Below are positions 42,972 to 53,153 of a DNA stretch of 64,000 nt, in pieces (within the stretch, counting starts at the first letter, position 1; each line of letters starts with the position of its first letter). The stretch covers positions 16,185 through 80,184 of the forward strand of contig NZ_QEII01000276.1 in NCBI RefSeq assembly GCF_003347515.1, in the 5' to 3' direction. The notes beneath the pieces were generated by a model, which saw only the letters and a list, made by a program, of their open reading frames with translations, was not told where the DNA came from and did no database searches. Source of the stretch: Rhodoferax ferrireducens (GTDB lineage: Bacteria > Pseudomonadota > Gammaproteobacteria > Burkholderiales > Burkholderiaceae_C). The translations under genes were made by a program, and so were the position numbers.

Positions 42972-44558
42972 TCATGCCATCGCCCTGTCATACGCCAAAG
43001 CCGGGCCACCGCGATGACCCAGTTTGAACACCCTCACGATCTGCACCATGTTTTGTGCTTGATGCTCCAGGGACTGGGCGGCGGCCGCGGCTTCTTCCAC
43101 CAAGGCCGCATTGGATTGGGTGACCTGGTCCATCTGGGTCATGGCCTGGTTGATCTGGTCAATACCGGCGGACTGGTCCTGGCTGGCCGTGGTGATCTCG
43201 CCCATGATGTCCGCCACGCGCCGCACGCTGACGACGAGTTCATCCATGGTGCTGCCAGCCTGCTCCACCAGCTTGCAGCCTTCGTTCACATTGTCGACCG
43301 ATGCCCCGATCAGGGTCTTGATCTCCTTGGCCGCCGTCGCCGAACGGCCGGCCAGACTGCGCACCTCGCTGGCCACCACGGCAAAGCCGCGCCCTTGCTC
43401 GCCCGCCCGCGCGGCTTCCACTGCCGCGTTCAGGGCCAGAATGTTGGTCTGGAAGGCAATGCCGTCAATCACGCCAATGATGTCGGCAATCTTTTTGGAC
43501 GACACATTGATGGCTTCCATCGTCTGTACCACCTGCGCCACCACCGCACCGCCCTTGACGGCCACCTCGGATGCGGACCCGGCCAGCTGGTTGGCGTGCT
43601 TGCCGCTGGCAAAGTTCTGCTTGACGGTGGCCGCCAGCTCTTCCATGGAAGCCGCCGTCTGCTCCAGCGCACTGGCCTGTTCCTCGGTGCGGGAGGACAG
43701 GTCCAGGTTGCCGGCCGCGATCTGGCTGGTGGCGGTGGCCATGGCCCCCGAGCCACTGCGCACCTGGCTCACGATCGCCACCAGGCCGTCATTCATATCC
43801 TGCAGTGCCTGCAGCAACTGGCCGCATTCGTCCTGGGTGCGCACGTCGATATGGCTGGACAAATCCCCCGAGGCGACCGTCCTGGCAAGGTGCACGGCCT
43901 CTTTCATGGGGCCCGTGATGGAGCGGGTAATCCAGTAGGCCAGGCTGGCACCGACCAGAACGCCGAGCACGCCCAGCATCAACATGAGGTTGCGGCCCAT
44001 GTGAATGTTCTCCCTGATGTCATCACTGCTGGCCACAACGATTTTTTTCTGCAATTCGGTCAAGGCCGTGATGGGGGCTTGTAACGCGTCCAGTGCCGGA
44101 AGCGTCTCGGTGTTCATGGTGGTGATGGCCTCGTCCTTCTTGCCCTCATCCAGCAATTTGGCGACTTGGCTGAAAGAAAGCACATACTTGCCACGCAAAT
44201 CCTTTAGCTGGGCCAGCAATGCCCGTCCTTCGGGCAGGTAAATCAGCTTGTCCAGCGTTGCCAAGGCTTCGCTAATGGCTTTCTTGTTGGCCTCGATCTG
44301 GGCTTTCAGCTTGGCCGTCTGCGTCTGGTCGGTCGCAATAAGCAACTCCATCGTGCTCCGGGCGTTGGCCCTCGTCGTTGCATTGATCACGTTGGCCGCC
44401 TCGGCCTTGACCCAGTCCTTCTCGATGATCCTGCTGTTGATGTCACCCACTTCATTGAATCCCAGGACACCAATCAAAACCATGCCCAACATCATCTGGA
44501 TAAGCATTGCAAATGCTAACCCCAGGCGAGTACCGATTCTCAGGTTGCCGATGTTCAT
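42972..44558 (-). CDS. Methyl-accepting chemotaxis protein
   Basis: This 528-residue chemoreceptor has a first helix at about 10-32 ([25 protein letters not shown]), a periplasmic four-helix-bundle sensor domain, a second helix near 190-210 and a HAMP domain. The cytoplasmic signalling hairpin has [42 protein letters not shown]. Flanking methylation helices include [21 protein letters not shown]. The C-terminus lacks an NWETF-type CheR tether. Ligand is unknown. It is followed by the hemerythrin gene. Confidence 0.94.
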   Translation of the reverse strand: MNIGNLRIGTRLGLAFAMLIQMMLGMVLIGVLGFNEVGDINSRIIEKDWVKAEAANVINATTRANARSTMELLIATDQTQTAKLKAQIEANKKAISEALATLDKLIYLPEGRALLAQLKDLRGKYVLSFSQVAKLLDEGKKDEAITTMNTETLPALDALQAPITALTELQKKIVVASSDDIRENIHMGRNLMLMLGVLGVLVGASLAYWITRSITGPMKEAVHLARTVASGDLSSHIDVRTQDECGQLLQALQDMNDGLVAIVSQVRSGSGAMATATSQIAAGNLDLSSRTEEQASALEQTAASMEELAATVKQNFASGKHANQLAGSASEVAVKGGAVVAQVVQTMEAINVSSKKIADIIGVIDGIAFQTNILALNAAVEAARAGEQGRGFAVVASEVRSLAGRSATAAKEIKTLIGASVDNVNEGCKLVEQAGSTMDELVVSVRRVADIMGEITTASQDQSAGIDQINQAMTQMDQVTQSNAALVEEAAAAAQSLEHQAQNMVQIVRVFKLGHRGGPALAYDRAMA

Positions 44559-44720
44559 GTGTCTCCTCTGATTTGGATTGGCCGTTTCAGCGATTGTCGG
44601 GGTTAGCCTTCTTGGTATACCTGCCGCGGTGGCCTAAACGCAGCATGCTTGACATGAATCAAATTCAGAGAATGCCGCACTGCTTTGCGCGCCCCGCCAA
44701 AAACGCGGCGGGCGTCGCGG

Positions 44721-47444
44721 ATGGCGGCTACGCTGGCATACTCTCACCCAGTGAAAGACGCAAACGAATCCCCATTTGCCGGCGATGCCTCCCGGCAACT
44801 CGACCTGGCGGCCATGGCGCTGGCCTGCCCGGCAGCATCTGGCCATTTCGACGAATTGCGCGGTGCTACGGGCCCAAACGCCAACCAGAGCAGCACAGAT
44901 ACTTCAAATTTAGTAGCTGATGATCAAGAGTTGACGGGGGCTTGGCGTCAATTCTTTGAAAACATGGAAGATGACGGCACGGTCAATCTAGACCACCGCA
45001 CGAGCAGTCTGGAACGCCAAATCCGCGACAACGGTGTCACCTACAACGTCTATGCCGATGAAGGCGGTCCCCAGCGTCCATGGTCGCTGGACCTGTTTCC
45101 CCTGATTATTGAGCCCGACAGCTGGCAGCAGATCGAAGCCGGTGTGCTGCAGCGCATGCGATTGCTGGAGCGATTGATAGCGGACGTTTATGGTTCGCAA
45201 CAGTTGCTGGCCCAGGGCTTATTGCCGCCTGCTTTGGTGCAGGGGCACCCCGGCTACTTGCGGGCGATGCATGGCGTCAATCCCGTCGGCGACACCCACC
45301 TCCACATCGCCGCCTTTGACCTGGCGCACGGGCCAGACGGCAATTGGTGGTTGGTCAGCCAGCGTTGTCAGGCGCCGTCGGGTTTGGGCTATTTGCTGGA
45401 AAACCGGCTGGCCATATCCAATCAGTTTCCTGAGGCATTCCAGTCCATGCGTGTGCAGCGTCTGGCGGGCACCTACCGCGCGCTGATGGAGAGCCTCAAA
45501 CGGATGAGCCCGGCGGGAGCCGACTCGCACCTCGCATTGCTCACGCCCGGCCCTTACAACGAAACCTATTTTGAGCACGCCTACCTGGCGCGCTATCTGG
45601 GCCTGACCCTGGTGGAAGGCAGCGACTTGATCGTGCGCGACGAGCGTCTTTATCTCAAGACACTCAGAGGCTTGGTGGCGGTGCATGGCCTGCTCAAACG
45701 GGTGGACGATGAATACCTGGATCCGCTGGAGCTGCGTTCTGACTCCACATTGGGCGTGCCCGGCCTGTTGCAGGCCATTCGCGCCGGTAATGTGCTGGTG
45801 GCCAACGCGCCAGGTTCGGCCTTTTTGGAGTCCCCGGCTCTGCTGGGTTTTTTGCCGGCGCTGTCCCGACATCTGCTGGGCGAGGAGTTGCAGTTGCCTG
45901 CCCTGCCTACATGGTGGTGCGGCGAACGCTCGGCCATGGAAGAAGCGCTGCCCCAACTGCGGGACTGCGCCATCAAGTCCACTTACTCCGGCTCGCTTGC
46001 CCATGGCAGTTTTGATTCTGTGATGGGTCGATCCCTCTCGCCGCGCGAACTTGACGAATGGGCCGGGCGCATTGTTCGACAAAGCGAAGAACACACGGTT
46101 CAGGCGTATATGCCCTTGTCACAGATGCCTACCTGGCAGGCCTCAACGCAGGCAAACCGTGCCGGCGAAAAAAATGGGCGAGTGGTGCCGCGCTCGGTCG
46201 TGCTGCGGGTGTTCGCCGTGTCCGATGGGCCCCAGTCGTGGCGCGTACTGCCAGGCGGGCTGGCGCGCGTGGCGGGTGCCGGGGCCGAAATAGCCTCCAT
46301 GCAGCGCGGTGGCAGCAGTGCCGACGTCTGGGTGCGGACCCGTGGCGAGGTGGATAAGACCACCTTGCTGCAGCCGCATCTGACACCGGCTACGCTGGCG
46401 CAGCGCAAGCGTCTGGTCACCAGTCGGGCGGCAGAGAATCTTTTCTGGATGGGGCGCTACACCGAGCGCGCCGAGAACGCCATCCGACTGGCCCGCCTGA
46501 CGCTGGAATGCCTGAACGGGGAAGATCAATCTTCCCCGTCCCTGCTCGCGTGGCTCAGCAACATGGCAGTTGCCAACACCCTGGTGCTGCCCAGTGTGCC
46601 CTCGGCCGCCCAGGCGCGTCGCGTTTTTGAGCGCTCCTTGATCTCAAGCCTGGGCAGCACCGAGGGCGCCACCAGCGTCGGCTACTACCTGCGGGCCCTC
46701 AAGATGACCGGTGCCACCGTGCGCGAGCGCCTGTCGCAGGAACATTGGCGCGTGATCGTCCGGGCTGAAGAAGAGCTGTTTGCGAGCTGCGCGGAGCATG
46801 CCTCCAGCGGCGACTATTCGTCGCTGGAAGCATTGCAGGTGCTGAAAAGGACCAGCGACCACATGGCGGCCATCACCGGTGCGCAGATTGATCGCATGAC
46901 CCGTGACGACGGCTGGCGCTTGCTGAGCATCGGCCGTCACATTGAGCGACTGGGTTTTCTGGCGAGCGCGCTGATGCGTGGATTTGAGACCGGTTCGGTG
47001 CACACGGAGGGTGGCTTTGAAGCCATGATGGAGCTGTTTGACAGCACAATTACCTTTCACGCGCAATACCAGCAAAGCCGCGACTTTGCCGCCCTGCTCG
47101 ACTTGCTGGTGCTCGATCGCGACAACCCCCGCTCGTTGGCCTGGGTGGCCCACACCTTGCGCGGACGCCTGGCAAAACTGGCCGGCAGTGAGCCCAATGA
47201 GCTCAGCGTCCTGTCGCACCGGGTACCGGATCCGACGGCCTGGAGCCTTGCCGAGTTGTGTGAAGTGCCGCCGGACGACACCGTCAGCACGCAGGGCCAT
47301 GCGCCGGGTACTGAGCCTGGATGTTTCCTGGCCCTGAACGATTTGTTGCTGCAATGTACAGCTGCGGCGTTCAACGTGTCAGACGCGATCAGCACCACGT
47401 ATTTCACCCATTCCGGCGAGTCCAATCAAAGCCTTGGTACCTGA
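44721..47444 (+). CDS. Circularly permuted ATP-grasp plus alpha-E domain protein
   Basis: This 907-residue protein (start ATG 44721 is tentative; 44685 is in frame upstream) joins two known domains. Residues about 60-570 are a type 2 circularly permuted ATP-grasp: DGTVNLDHRTSSLERQIRDNGVTYNVYADEGG, LLTPGPYNETYFEHAYLARYLGLTLVEGSDLIV, and SYSGSLAHGSFD-like ATP site residues. Residues 575-900 are an alpha-E domain (AENLFWMGRYTERAENAIRLARL). ATP-grasp enzymes form peptide-like bonds; the alpha-E and transglutaminase partners suggest a peptide made and then removed. The stop overlaps the next gene (TGATG). Confidence 0.9.
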   Translation: MAATLAYSHPVKDANESPFAGDASRQLDLAAMALACPAASGHFDELRGATGPNANQSSTDTSNLVADDQELTGAWRQFFENMEDDGTVNLDHRTSSLERQIRDNGVTYNVYADEGGPQRPWSLDLFPLIIEPDSWQQIEAGVLQRMRLLERLIADVYGSQQLLAQGLLPPALVQGHPGYLRAMHGVNPVGDTHLHIAAFDLAHGPDGNWWLVSQRCQAPSGLGYLLENRLAISNQFPEAFQSMRVQRLAGTYRALMESLKRMSPAGADSHLALLTPGPYNETYFEHAYLARYLGLTLVEGSDLIVRDERLYLKTLRGLVAVHGLLKRVDDEYLDPLELRSDSTLGVPGLLQAIRAGNVLVANAPGSAFLESPALLGFLPALSRHLLGEELQLPALPTWWCGERSAMEEALPQLRDCAIKSTYSGSLAHGSFDSVMGRSLSPRELDEWAGRIVRQSEEHTVQAYMPLSQMPTWQASTQANRAGEKNGRVVPRSVVLRVFAVSDGPQSWRVLPGGLARVAGAGAEIASMQRGGSSADVWVRTRGEVDKTTLLQPHLTPATLAQRKRLVTSRAAENLFWMGRYTERAENAIRLARLTLECLNGEDQSSPSLLAWLSNMAVANTLVLPSVPSAAQARRVFERSLISSLGSTEGATSVGYYLRALKMTGATVRERLSQEHWRVIVRAEEELFASCAEHASSGDYSSLEALQVLKRTSDHMAAITGAQIDRMTRDDGWRLLSIGRHIERLGFLASALMRGFETGSVHTEGGFEAMMELFDSTITFHAQYQQSRDFAALLDLLVLDRDNPRSLAWVAHTLRGRLAKLAGSEPNELSVLSHRVPDPTAWSLAELCEVPPDDTVSTQGHAPGTEPGCFLALNDLLLQCTAAAFNVSDAISTTYFTHSGESNQSLGT

Positions 47445-48439
47445 TGAAGCTGCAAATCACCCACGAAACCTGCTATGACTACGTGCCTGCCGTTGAAACG
47501 GCGCAGCATATGGCTTATCTGCAACCCGTGAACACCCGCCACCAGCAGCTTCTGAGCCACGTGCTGGACATCAGCCCATCACCCGCGCAAACCCGGCAAG
47601 CGCTGGACGTTTTCGGCAACGCGCGCTGTTTTTTTTCACTTCAGACCCCTCATACCGAACTTAAGGTGGTGGCACACAGCGTGGTTTCGACCGAGACCCG
47701 GCCCTTGCCCACGAGCAGCATCAGTTGGGAACAGACCCGGGAACTCTTTCGTTATCAGTCAGGTGGCCGTTTTGATGCCGCCACGGAGTTCGTATTTGCG
47801 TCACCTTTCTGTCCCCGCGACCCTGAGTTTGCCGCCTATGCGCGTCCCAGTTTTGCCCCGGGCGTCGGTGTGCTGGCGGCCGCGCAAGACCTGATGCAGC
47901 GGATTCACACCGACTTTATTTATGAGAGTCAGAGCACCGAGATCAACACCCCGGCGTTAGTGGCGCTGGCCCAGCGCAAAGGGGTGTGCCAGGATTTCGC
48001 CCACATCCTGATTGCCTGCCTGCGCGTGATGGGCATCCCGGCACGCTATGTCAGCGGCTACCTGCTGACCCACCCGGCACCCGGCACGGTCAAACTCAGA
48101 GGCAGCGACGCCTCGCACGCTTGGGTGTCGGTTTGTGTGCCAGATCTACCGCCGCAGGCGCGCTGGTGCGACCTGGATCCCACCAACAACCGGGCCGGCT
48201 GGCACGCACCGGGGGAAGACTATGTGACATTGGCCACGGGGCGCGACTTTGGCGATGTGTCGCCGATACGCGGGGTCATTCACGGTGGCGCCAGTCACAC
48301 GCTGTCTGTGGGTGTTACCGTGGAGCCCGTGCCCAGCGACAACCTGGCAACTCAGGAGAGTGGTCAGCCAAAACCGCAGGAACAGACACAGTCGCAAGGC
48401 CAGAGTCAAACTCAGGGCCAAAGCCAGTCACAGACGTAG
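47444..48439 (+). CDS. Transglutaminase-like cysteine protease family protein
   Basis: This 331-residue protein has the bacterial transglutaminase N-terminal domain (MKLQITHETCYDYVPAVETAQHMAYLQPVN) and the catalytic core: Cys182 in RKGVCQDFAHILIACLR, His225 in DASHAWVSV, and an Asp in WCDLDPTNN. It starts within the ATP-grasp stop and is the third member of the ATP-grasp/alpha-E/transglutaminase set. The last 20 residues are Gln/Ser-rich (QSQGQSQ repeats) and have no function I can assign; the DNA here is a short imperfect repeat. Confidence 0.9.
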   Translation: MKLQITHETCYDYVPAVETAQHMAYLQPVNTRHQQLLSHVLDISPSPAQTRQALDVFGNARCFFSLQTPHTELKVVAHSVVSTETRPLPTSSISWEQTRELFRYQSGGRFDAATEFVFASPFCPRDPEFAAYARPSFAPGVGVLAAAQDLMQRIHTDFIYESQSTEINTPALVALAQRKGVCQDFAHILIACLRVMGIPARYVSGYLLTHPAPGTVKLRGSDASHAWVSVCVPDLPPQARWCDLDPTNNRAGWHAPGEDYVTLATGRDFGDVSPIRGVIHGGASHTLSVGVTVEPVPSDNLATQESGQPKPQEQTQSQGQSQTQGQSQSQT

Positions 48440-48440
48440 G

Positions 48441-48510
48441 TCGCTATAAATTAGATAGCTTCTTGCGCAGATGATATAAGGGCTAGCGGCCAATTTCATT
48501 CATAAATAAT
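48441..48510. repeat. Comamonadaceae-type interspersed repeat
   Basis: The gap after the transglutaminase gene holds GCTATAAATTAGATAGCT, then TGCGCAGATGATATAAGGG, then CTAGCGGCCAATTTC. This corresponds to a dispersed repeat with paired GCTAT/ATAGC and GGGCTAG/GGCCAATTT blocks that I know from Rhodoferax/Polaromonas-type genomes. A shorter related block is at 34624. The classification depends on recall and should be checked in a genome. Confidence 0.6.
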
Positions 48511-48525
48511 CCCAAAGGAAGCATC

Positions 48526-48981
48526 ATGAGCATTTACGCCAAACTAACCGAACTCGCTATCACCTTGCCGCCCGTGGCCATCCCGGTGGCGGCCTATGTA
48601 CCTTTTGTGCAGACCGGCAACCTGGTTTTTCTGAGCGGTCACATCGCCAAAAAGGACGGCAAGCCCTGGGTTGGACAACTCGGCAAGACCATGACGACGG
48701 TCGAGGGCCAAGCGGCGGCAAGGGCCATCGCCATTGACTTGATGGGCACTTTGCACGCGGCGGTGGGCGACCTCAACCGCGTCAAGCGCATCGTCAAACT
48801 CATGTCACTCGTCAATTCAACCGGCGACTTTACCGAACAGCATCTCGTCACCAACGGCGCGAGCGAGCTGATCGGCGAAGTTTTCGGGACCAAGGGATTG
48901 CATGCGCGCAGCGCTTTTGGCGTGGCACAAAATCCGATGGGTGCCTGCGTTGAAATAGACCTCATCGCCGAACTGGAATGA
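48526..48981 (+). CDS. RidA/YjgF-family protein
   Basis: This 151-residue protein of the RidA/YjgF superfamily starts MSIYAKLTELAITLPP. The sequence TGNLVFLSGHIAKKDGKPWVGQLGKTMTTVEGQAAARAIAIDLMGTLHAAVGDLNRVKRIVKLMSLVNS, and GARSAFGVAQNPMGACVEIDLIAELE-like end, fit the ‘endoribonuclease L-PSP’ type 2 branch (about 150 residues). RidA deaminates enamine/imine intermediates; in this longer branch activity is not proven. An RBS (aaaggaagc) precedes the ATG. It is not obviously in an operon. Confidence 0.88.
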   Translation: MSIYAKLTELAITLPPVAIPVAAYVPFVQTGNLVFLSGHIAKKDGKPWVGQLGKTMTTVEGQAAARAIAIDLMGTLHAAVGDLNRVKRIVKLMSLVNSTGDFTEQHLVTNGASELIGEVFGTKGLHARSAFGVAQNPMGACVEIDLIAELE

Positions 48982-49028
48982 CTAGCCCCAATACCGGGCT
49001 GCGCTAGTCCGGTTGCAGGCCTAGAAGC

Positions 49029-50864
49029 CTAGAAGGTTTCCCAATCCGAATCGGCTGTCTGCTTCGCCACCACGGCGGGTCTGGCAGGTGTCAATTTAGC
49101 TGGCGCAGCCACGGCAAGTGTTTTCTTGACCGGGCTGGGAGCACGCGTATTGGCCAGCGCTAGTGGTTTCCTGGCCGGACTGGCTGCTGGTGCGTTGCCC
49201 GGCGCCCCCAGCGCCTGCATCCGTTTGCTTGCCGGCAGCTGTTGGGGCCGTTTGTACGCGAGGGCGCTGGCACGCGGCGTTATGTCTCTGATGGGTCGCG
49301 CCGCCACAGACACCGCTGTTTCACTGATCTTGAACACCGCCACGGCCTGCGCCATTTGACTGGCCTGGTCGCGCAGGCTCTCGGCTGCCGCCGCGCTTTC
49401 CTCCACCAAGGCGGCATTTTGCTGCGTCATCTGGTCGAGGTTGCCAATCGCCTTGTTAACGTGGGCAATCCCTGAGCTTTGCTCGGCGGAAGCTGCCGTG
49501 ATCTCGCCAATCACGTCGGCCACCTTGCGCACCGATTGCACGATGTCGCTCATGGTGACGCCGGCATCCGAAACCAGTTTGGTGCCTGACGCGACCTTGT
49601 CGACCGAGGTGCCAATCAGCATCTTGATTTCCTTGGCGGCCTCGGCGCTGCGTTGCGCCAGACTGCGCACTTCGCTCGCCACCACGGCAAAACCACGCCC
49701 CTGTTCACCGGCACGCGCCGCTTCCACGGCCGCATTGAGCGCCAAAATATTCGTTTGAAAGGCAATGCCATCGATCACACCGATGATGTCGGAGATTTTT
49801 TTGCTGCTGGCGTTAATCTCCTCCATGGTGAAGACCACTTGCTTGACCACCGCCCCACCCTTCTCCGCCACCGAAGAAGCGTTGGCCGCCAGCAGGCTGG
49901 CCTGGCGTGCATTGTCGGCACTGTGCTGCACGGTGGTGGTCAGCTGGTCCATGGACGACGCCGTGGACTGCAGATTGCTGGAAGTTTGCTCGGTCCGCTG
50001 GGCCAAATCGTTATTGCCACTGGCAATCTCCGCGCTGGCCGTGGCAATGCTGTCGGTACTCTGGCGCACTTGGTGCACCATGCGACCGAGGGACTGATTC
50101 ATGGACGCAAGCGACTTCATCAAGTCGCCAAACTCGTCACCTCGCGACGTGTCAATCTGCATGCTGAGGTCGCCTTGTGCAATTCGGGCCGCCAGATCAC
50201 TGGCCTGCACTAGCGGCTGGCGAATGGAGCGAATCAGCCACGCGGCACCGGCCAAAATGCTGACAATCAGCAACAGGATCGCCGTGGTGGCCATGGTTGA
50301 CAGATCCTTCGCCCTTTGCGCATAAGACAGGCGTGATGCATCAAAGGCCTTGTCCTGCATGGCCACAAATTCAAGCTGGGATTTCTGATAGGCAGCCATG
50401 GCCGGCTTGTATTGGGTGTCAAACGTGATGGTGACCTCCGTGGGCATGCCATCTGCCCGTTGTTTCATGGCCGTTGCCCGCGTGTCCAGCACGAGCTTGC
50501 GGTTAGCTGCGATGGTTTCCATTTGCGACCGGTCGGCCACCGTCAGACCACTTGCCTCAATCGATTTTTGAATGTCACCGATTTGGGCCGATGTGGCCGC
50601 GATAGCGTCCTTCAAGCCGATTTCGACCGCCGGATCGCTGCTGAGCAACACCGCTTGCGAACGTGCGGCATTGGTTTCGGTCAACGCCGCCCACCGATTG
50701 GCCAACTTGGCTTTGTTGCTCAGCGCATCCAGTACGGCTGTGCTGTCCGTCCGGTCCTGTGCTGAACGCAGGGCGGTGTACCCGACCACGATACAAAGAC
50801 CCAGAACGATGAGCCCGGTGGCCAGCCACAGCTTGGCGGCAAGACGGATGTTGTTGAGATTCAT
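49029..50864 (-). CDS. Methyl-accepting chemotaxis protein with CheR tether
   Basis: This 611-residue chemoreceptor has an N-terminal helix ([24 protein letters not shown]), a periplasmic four-helix sensor region with [30 protein letters not shown], a second helix ([19 protein letters not shown]), HAMP and the signalling tip [40 protein letters not shown]. The C-terminal 80 residues are a Pro/Ala/Lys linker ending DSDWETF, the pentapeptide-type tether that recruits CheR and CheB. Ligand unknown. It shows local similarity to the receptor at 42972 in the tip only. Confidence 0.94.
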   Translation of the reverse strand: MNLNNIRLAAKLWLATGLIVLGLCIVVGYTALRSAQDRTDSTAVLDALSNKAKLANRWAALTETNAARSQAVLLSSDPAVEIGLKDAIAATSAQIGDIQKSIEASGLTVADRSQMETIAANRKLVLDTRATAMKQRADGMPTEVTITFDTQYKPAMAAYQKSQLEFVAMQDKAFDASRLSYAQRAKDLSTMATTAILLLIVSILAGAAWLIRSIRQPLVQASDLAARIAQGDLSMQIDTSRGDEFGDLMKSLASMNQSLGRMVHQVRQSTDSIATASAEIASGNNDLAQRTEQTSSNLQSTASSMDQLTTTVQHSADNARQASLLAANASSVAEKGGAVVKQVVFTMEEINASSKKISDIIGVIDGIAFQTNILALNAAVEAARAGEQGRGFAVVASEVRSLAQRSAEAAKEIKMLIGTSVDKVASGTKLVSDAGVTMSDIVQSVRKVADVIGEITAASAEQSSGIAHVNKAIGNLDQMTQQNAALVEESAAAAESLRDQASQMAQAVAVFKISETAVSVAARPIRDITPRASALAYKRPQQLPASKRMQALGAPGNAPAASPARKPLALANTRAPSPVKKTLAVAAPAKLTPARPAVVAKQTADSDWETF

Positions 50865-50900
50865 GATGTCTCCAATAATAATTTTGGGCGCGCGGCCATC

Positions 50901-51395
50901 TTACAGATTGTCGCCGGTAAGCCGCTCGATAATTTGCGACTGCACGGCCCGCAACTGCTCCTGAGTCACGAGGTGCGGTGCAATCTCGGCCAGTGGCAGC
51001 AACACAAACGCACGCACGTGCATGCGCGGATGCGGAATGACGAGTGTCGGGCTGTTCACGCTGGCACCGCCATAGGTCAATATGTCGATATCCAGGGTGC
51101 GCGGTGCATTGAGGTAAGTGCGCTCGCGCCCCGCCGCTTGCTCCAGTTGTTGCATCTGGGCCAGCAGGTCTGGTGCGCTTAACACGGTCTGAATTTCGAC
51201 GACCGCATTCACATAATCCGGACCGCTCGATTCAACGGGTGCAGTCTGGTACAGAGACGATCGCTTGACCAAGCGAATACCACTGATGGCCGCCATGTCA
51301 TCCATCGCCTGAATCAGGGCTGCGCCGGGGTCACCCAAGTTGGCACCCAAGGCGATATAGGCTGCGACCGGAGAGCGCACCACAGCCCCGGTCAA
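50901..51395 (-). CDS. folK: Hydroxymethyldihydropterin pyrophosphokinase
   Basis: This 164-residue HPPK transfers pyrophosphate from ATP to 6-hydroxymethyl-dihydropterin in folate synthesis. The family signature appears as AYIALGANLGDPGAAL, then YQTAPVESSGPDYVNAVVEIQT, RERTYLNAPRTLDIDILTYGG and HPRMHVRAFVLLPLAEIAPHL. The start overlaps the pcnB stop by 4 bases, so pcnB-folK are translationally coupled, a common Burkholderiales arrangement. Confidence 0.94.
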   Translation of the reverse strand: MTGAVVRSPVAAYIALGANLGDPGAALIQAMDDMAAISGIRLVKRSSLYQTAPVESSGPDYVNAVVEIQTVLSAPDLLAQMQQLEQAAGRERTYLNAPRTLDIDILTYGGASVNSPTLVIPHPRMHVRAFVLLPLAEIAPHLVTQEQLRAVQSQIIERLTGDNL

Positions 51396-52981
51396 ACGCC
51401 CGCGTCGGAGGTCTGTTCGCCGCCACCTTCCTTGGGGCCGCTGCTGCGCCTGCGGCGGCGCCGTTTTTTCGGGGCATCTGCGGAATCGGCCGGGCCGCCG
51501 GGCACTGGAGAAGTCGCTGAGTCCAGACTCCCTTGGTCGCCATCCGCCAGGGGGCTGGCATCACGGACAGCCGGCGCCTTGTGCACACGGGGCGCGCGTT
51601 GGCGCTGCTGCTGCTCTTCACGCACCTGATCCACCATGTCCTGGCGCAGCTCGTCGCCCGCCATGCTGAACTCCTGCCACCAGTCGGCCAGCACGACATC
51701 GATCTCACCGGCATCGGCGCGCAAGCGCATGAAGTCAAATGCCGCGCGAAAACGTGGCTGCTCCGCCAATCCAAAGGGAGCACTGCCCACACGCTTCTCA
51801 AACCGAGGCTGCATCATCCAGATTTCACGCATGTCGCCGGCGAGTTTGCCGCGGCCTGAGACGTCACCGATGCGGGCATTGAACACATCGTCAATGGCAT
51901 CCTGCAGTGCCGGATGCGCGTGCTGACGTTGATTGACGCGCTGCGCCCAACCGTCACGCACATCGGCCCACAAGGCGCAGGCCAGCAGGAAACTGGGGGC
52001 CACGGGCTTCCCCTCTCCGACACGGCGATCGGTATCCAGCAGGGCTGCCTTGACGAAGACTTGATCGGCGCGCTCCACCACCACGTCCAGCAAAGGATAG
52101 ATGCCGCGCGCCATACCCAGCGTCTTGAGCTGCTCGATGGACGCCAGCGCATGGCCGGTCTGCAGCAGTTTGAGCATTTCGTCGAACAGGCGGCTTTGCG
52201 GCACATCCGCCAGCAGTTCCTGCGACTTGATCAGCGGCGCCGCTGTCTTGGCTTCAAGTTTAAAACCCAGGCCATTGAGTTTGGCCGCAAAGCGTACCGC
52301 GCGAATGATGCGCACCGGGTCTTCACGGTAACGGGTGGCGGGGTCGCCAATCATGCGGATGACGCGCTGTTTGGCGTCCTTGATGCCGTTGTGATAGTCC
52401 ACCACGATCTGGGTTTCCGGATCGTAGTACATGGCGTTGATGGTGAAATCACGGCGCACCGCGTCTTCCTCCTGCGGTCCCCACACGTTGTCGCGCAAGA
52501 CGCGGCCGGACGCATCCACGGCATGCTTCATGCCTGCCAGCTCGTTCTTGCTGGTGCGCTCATTGCCAGCCACCGCTTCAGCGGCTGCATTGTCCATGTA
52601 GGCACGGAAGGTGGAGACTTCGATCACATCATTTTCACGACCGCGCCCGTACACCACATGCACGATGCGAAAACGCCGCCCGATGATGAAGGCTCGCCGA
52701 AACAGACCCTTGACCTGCTCCGGCGTGGCGTCGGTGGCCACATCAAAGTCTTTAGGGCGCAGACCGACCATCAGGTCGCGCACGGCACCCCCGACGATGT
52801 AGGCTTCAAACCCCGCCGCTTTGAGGGTATGCACGACGTTGAGCGCCCGGTCATCCACCAAGGCCGGATCGATGCCGTGGGCGGCAACGCCGACTTCCTC
52901 GCGCTTGCCAAATTGAAGCTTTTTTCCTTTGGCTGATGAAGGGGACTTGCCCAGCAGCTTGTCGATAAATTTTTTAATCAT
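51392..52981 (-). CDS. pcnB: Poly(A) polymerase I
   Basis: This 529-residue nucleotidyltransferase adds poly(A) to RNA 3' ends to promote decay. It has the class II head domain: EAYIVGGAVRDLMVGLRPKDFDVATDATPEQVKGLFRRAFIIGRRFRIVHVVYG, with the metal-binding Asp residues in KDFDVAT. The RNA-binding body and PolyA_pol_RNAbd motif (RVIRMIGDPATRYREDPVRIIRAVRFAAKLNG) follow. The C-terminus is strongly basic and low-complexity (PKKRRRRRRSSGPKEGG), typical of RNA-binding tails. It starts MIKKFIDKLLGKSP and shares its operon with folK. Confidence 0.93.
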   Translation of the reverse strand: MIKKFIDKLLGKSPSSAKGKKLQFGKREEVGVAAHGIDPALVDDRALNVVHTLKAAGFEAYIVGGAVRDLMVGLRPKDFDVATDATPEQVKGLFRRAFIIGRRFRIVHVVYGRGRENDVIEVSTFRAYMDNAAAEAVAGNERTSKNELAGMKHAVDASGRVLRDNVWGPQEEDAVRRDFTINAMYYDPETQIVVDYHNGIKDAKQRVIRMIGDPATRYREDPVRIIRAVRFAAKLNGLGFKLEAKTAAPLIKSQELLADVPQSRLFDEMLKLLQTGHALASIEQLKTLGMARGIYPLLDVVVERADQVFVKAALLDTDRRVGEGKPVAPSFLLACALWADVRDGWAQRVNQRQHAHPALQDAIDDVFNARIGDVSGRGKLAGDMREIWMMQPRFEKRVGSAPFGLAEQPRFRAAFDFMRLRADAGEIDVVLADWWQEFSMAGDELRQDMVDQVREEQQQRQRAPRVHKAPAVRDASPLADGDQGSLDSATSPVPGGPADSADAPKKRRRRRRSSGPKEGGGEQTSDAGV

Positions 52982-53153
52982 TATTTCTGAATCTTTGCGG
53001 GACAGACCGCAGTTGCACTGAGTGAGCAGGCTCTGTCCTCAACACTTTAAGACCTATTTCCATAAACTTGTCGTTACGCTCGCAACGACGGCAAAGCAAC
53101 GTTTGCAACAACGCCAGATTGGCAGTCGTCATGACGAATGTGTAAAGAGCCCA

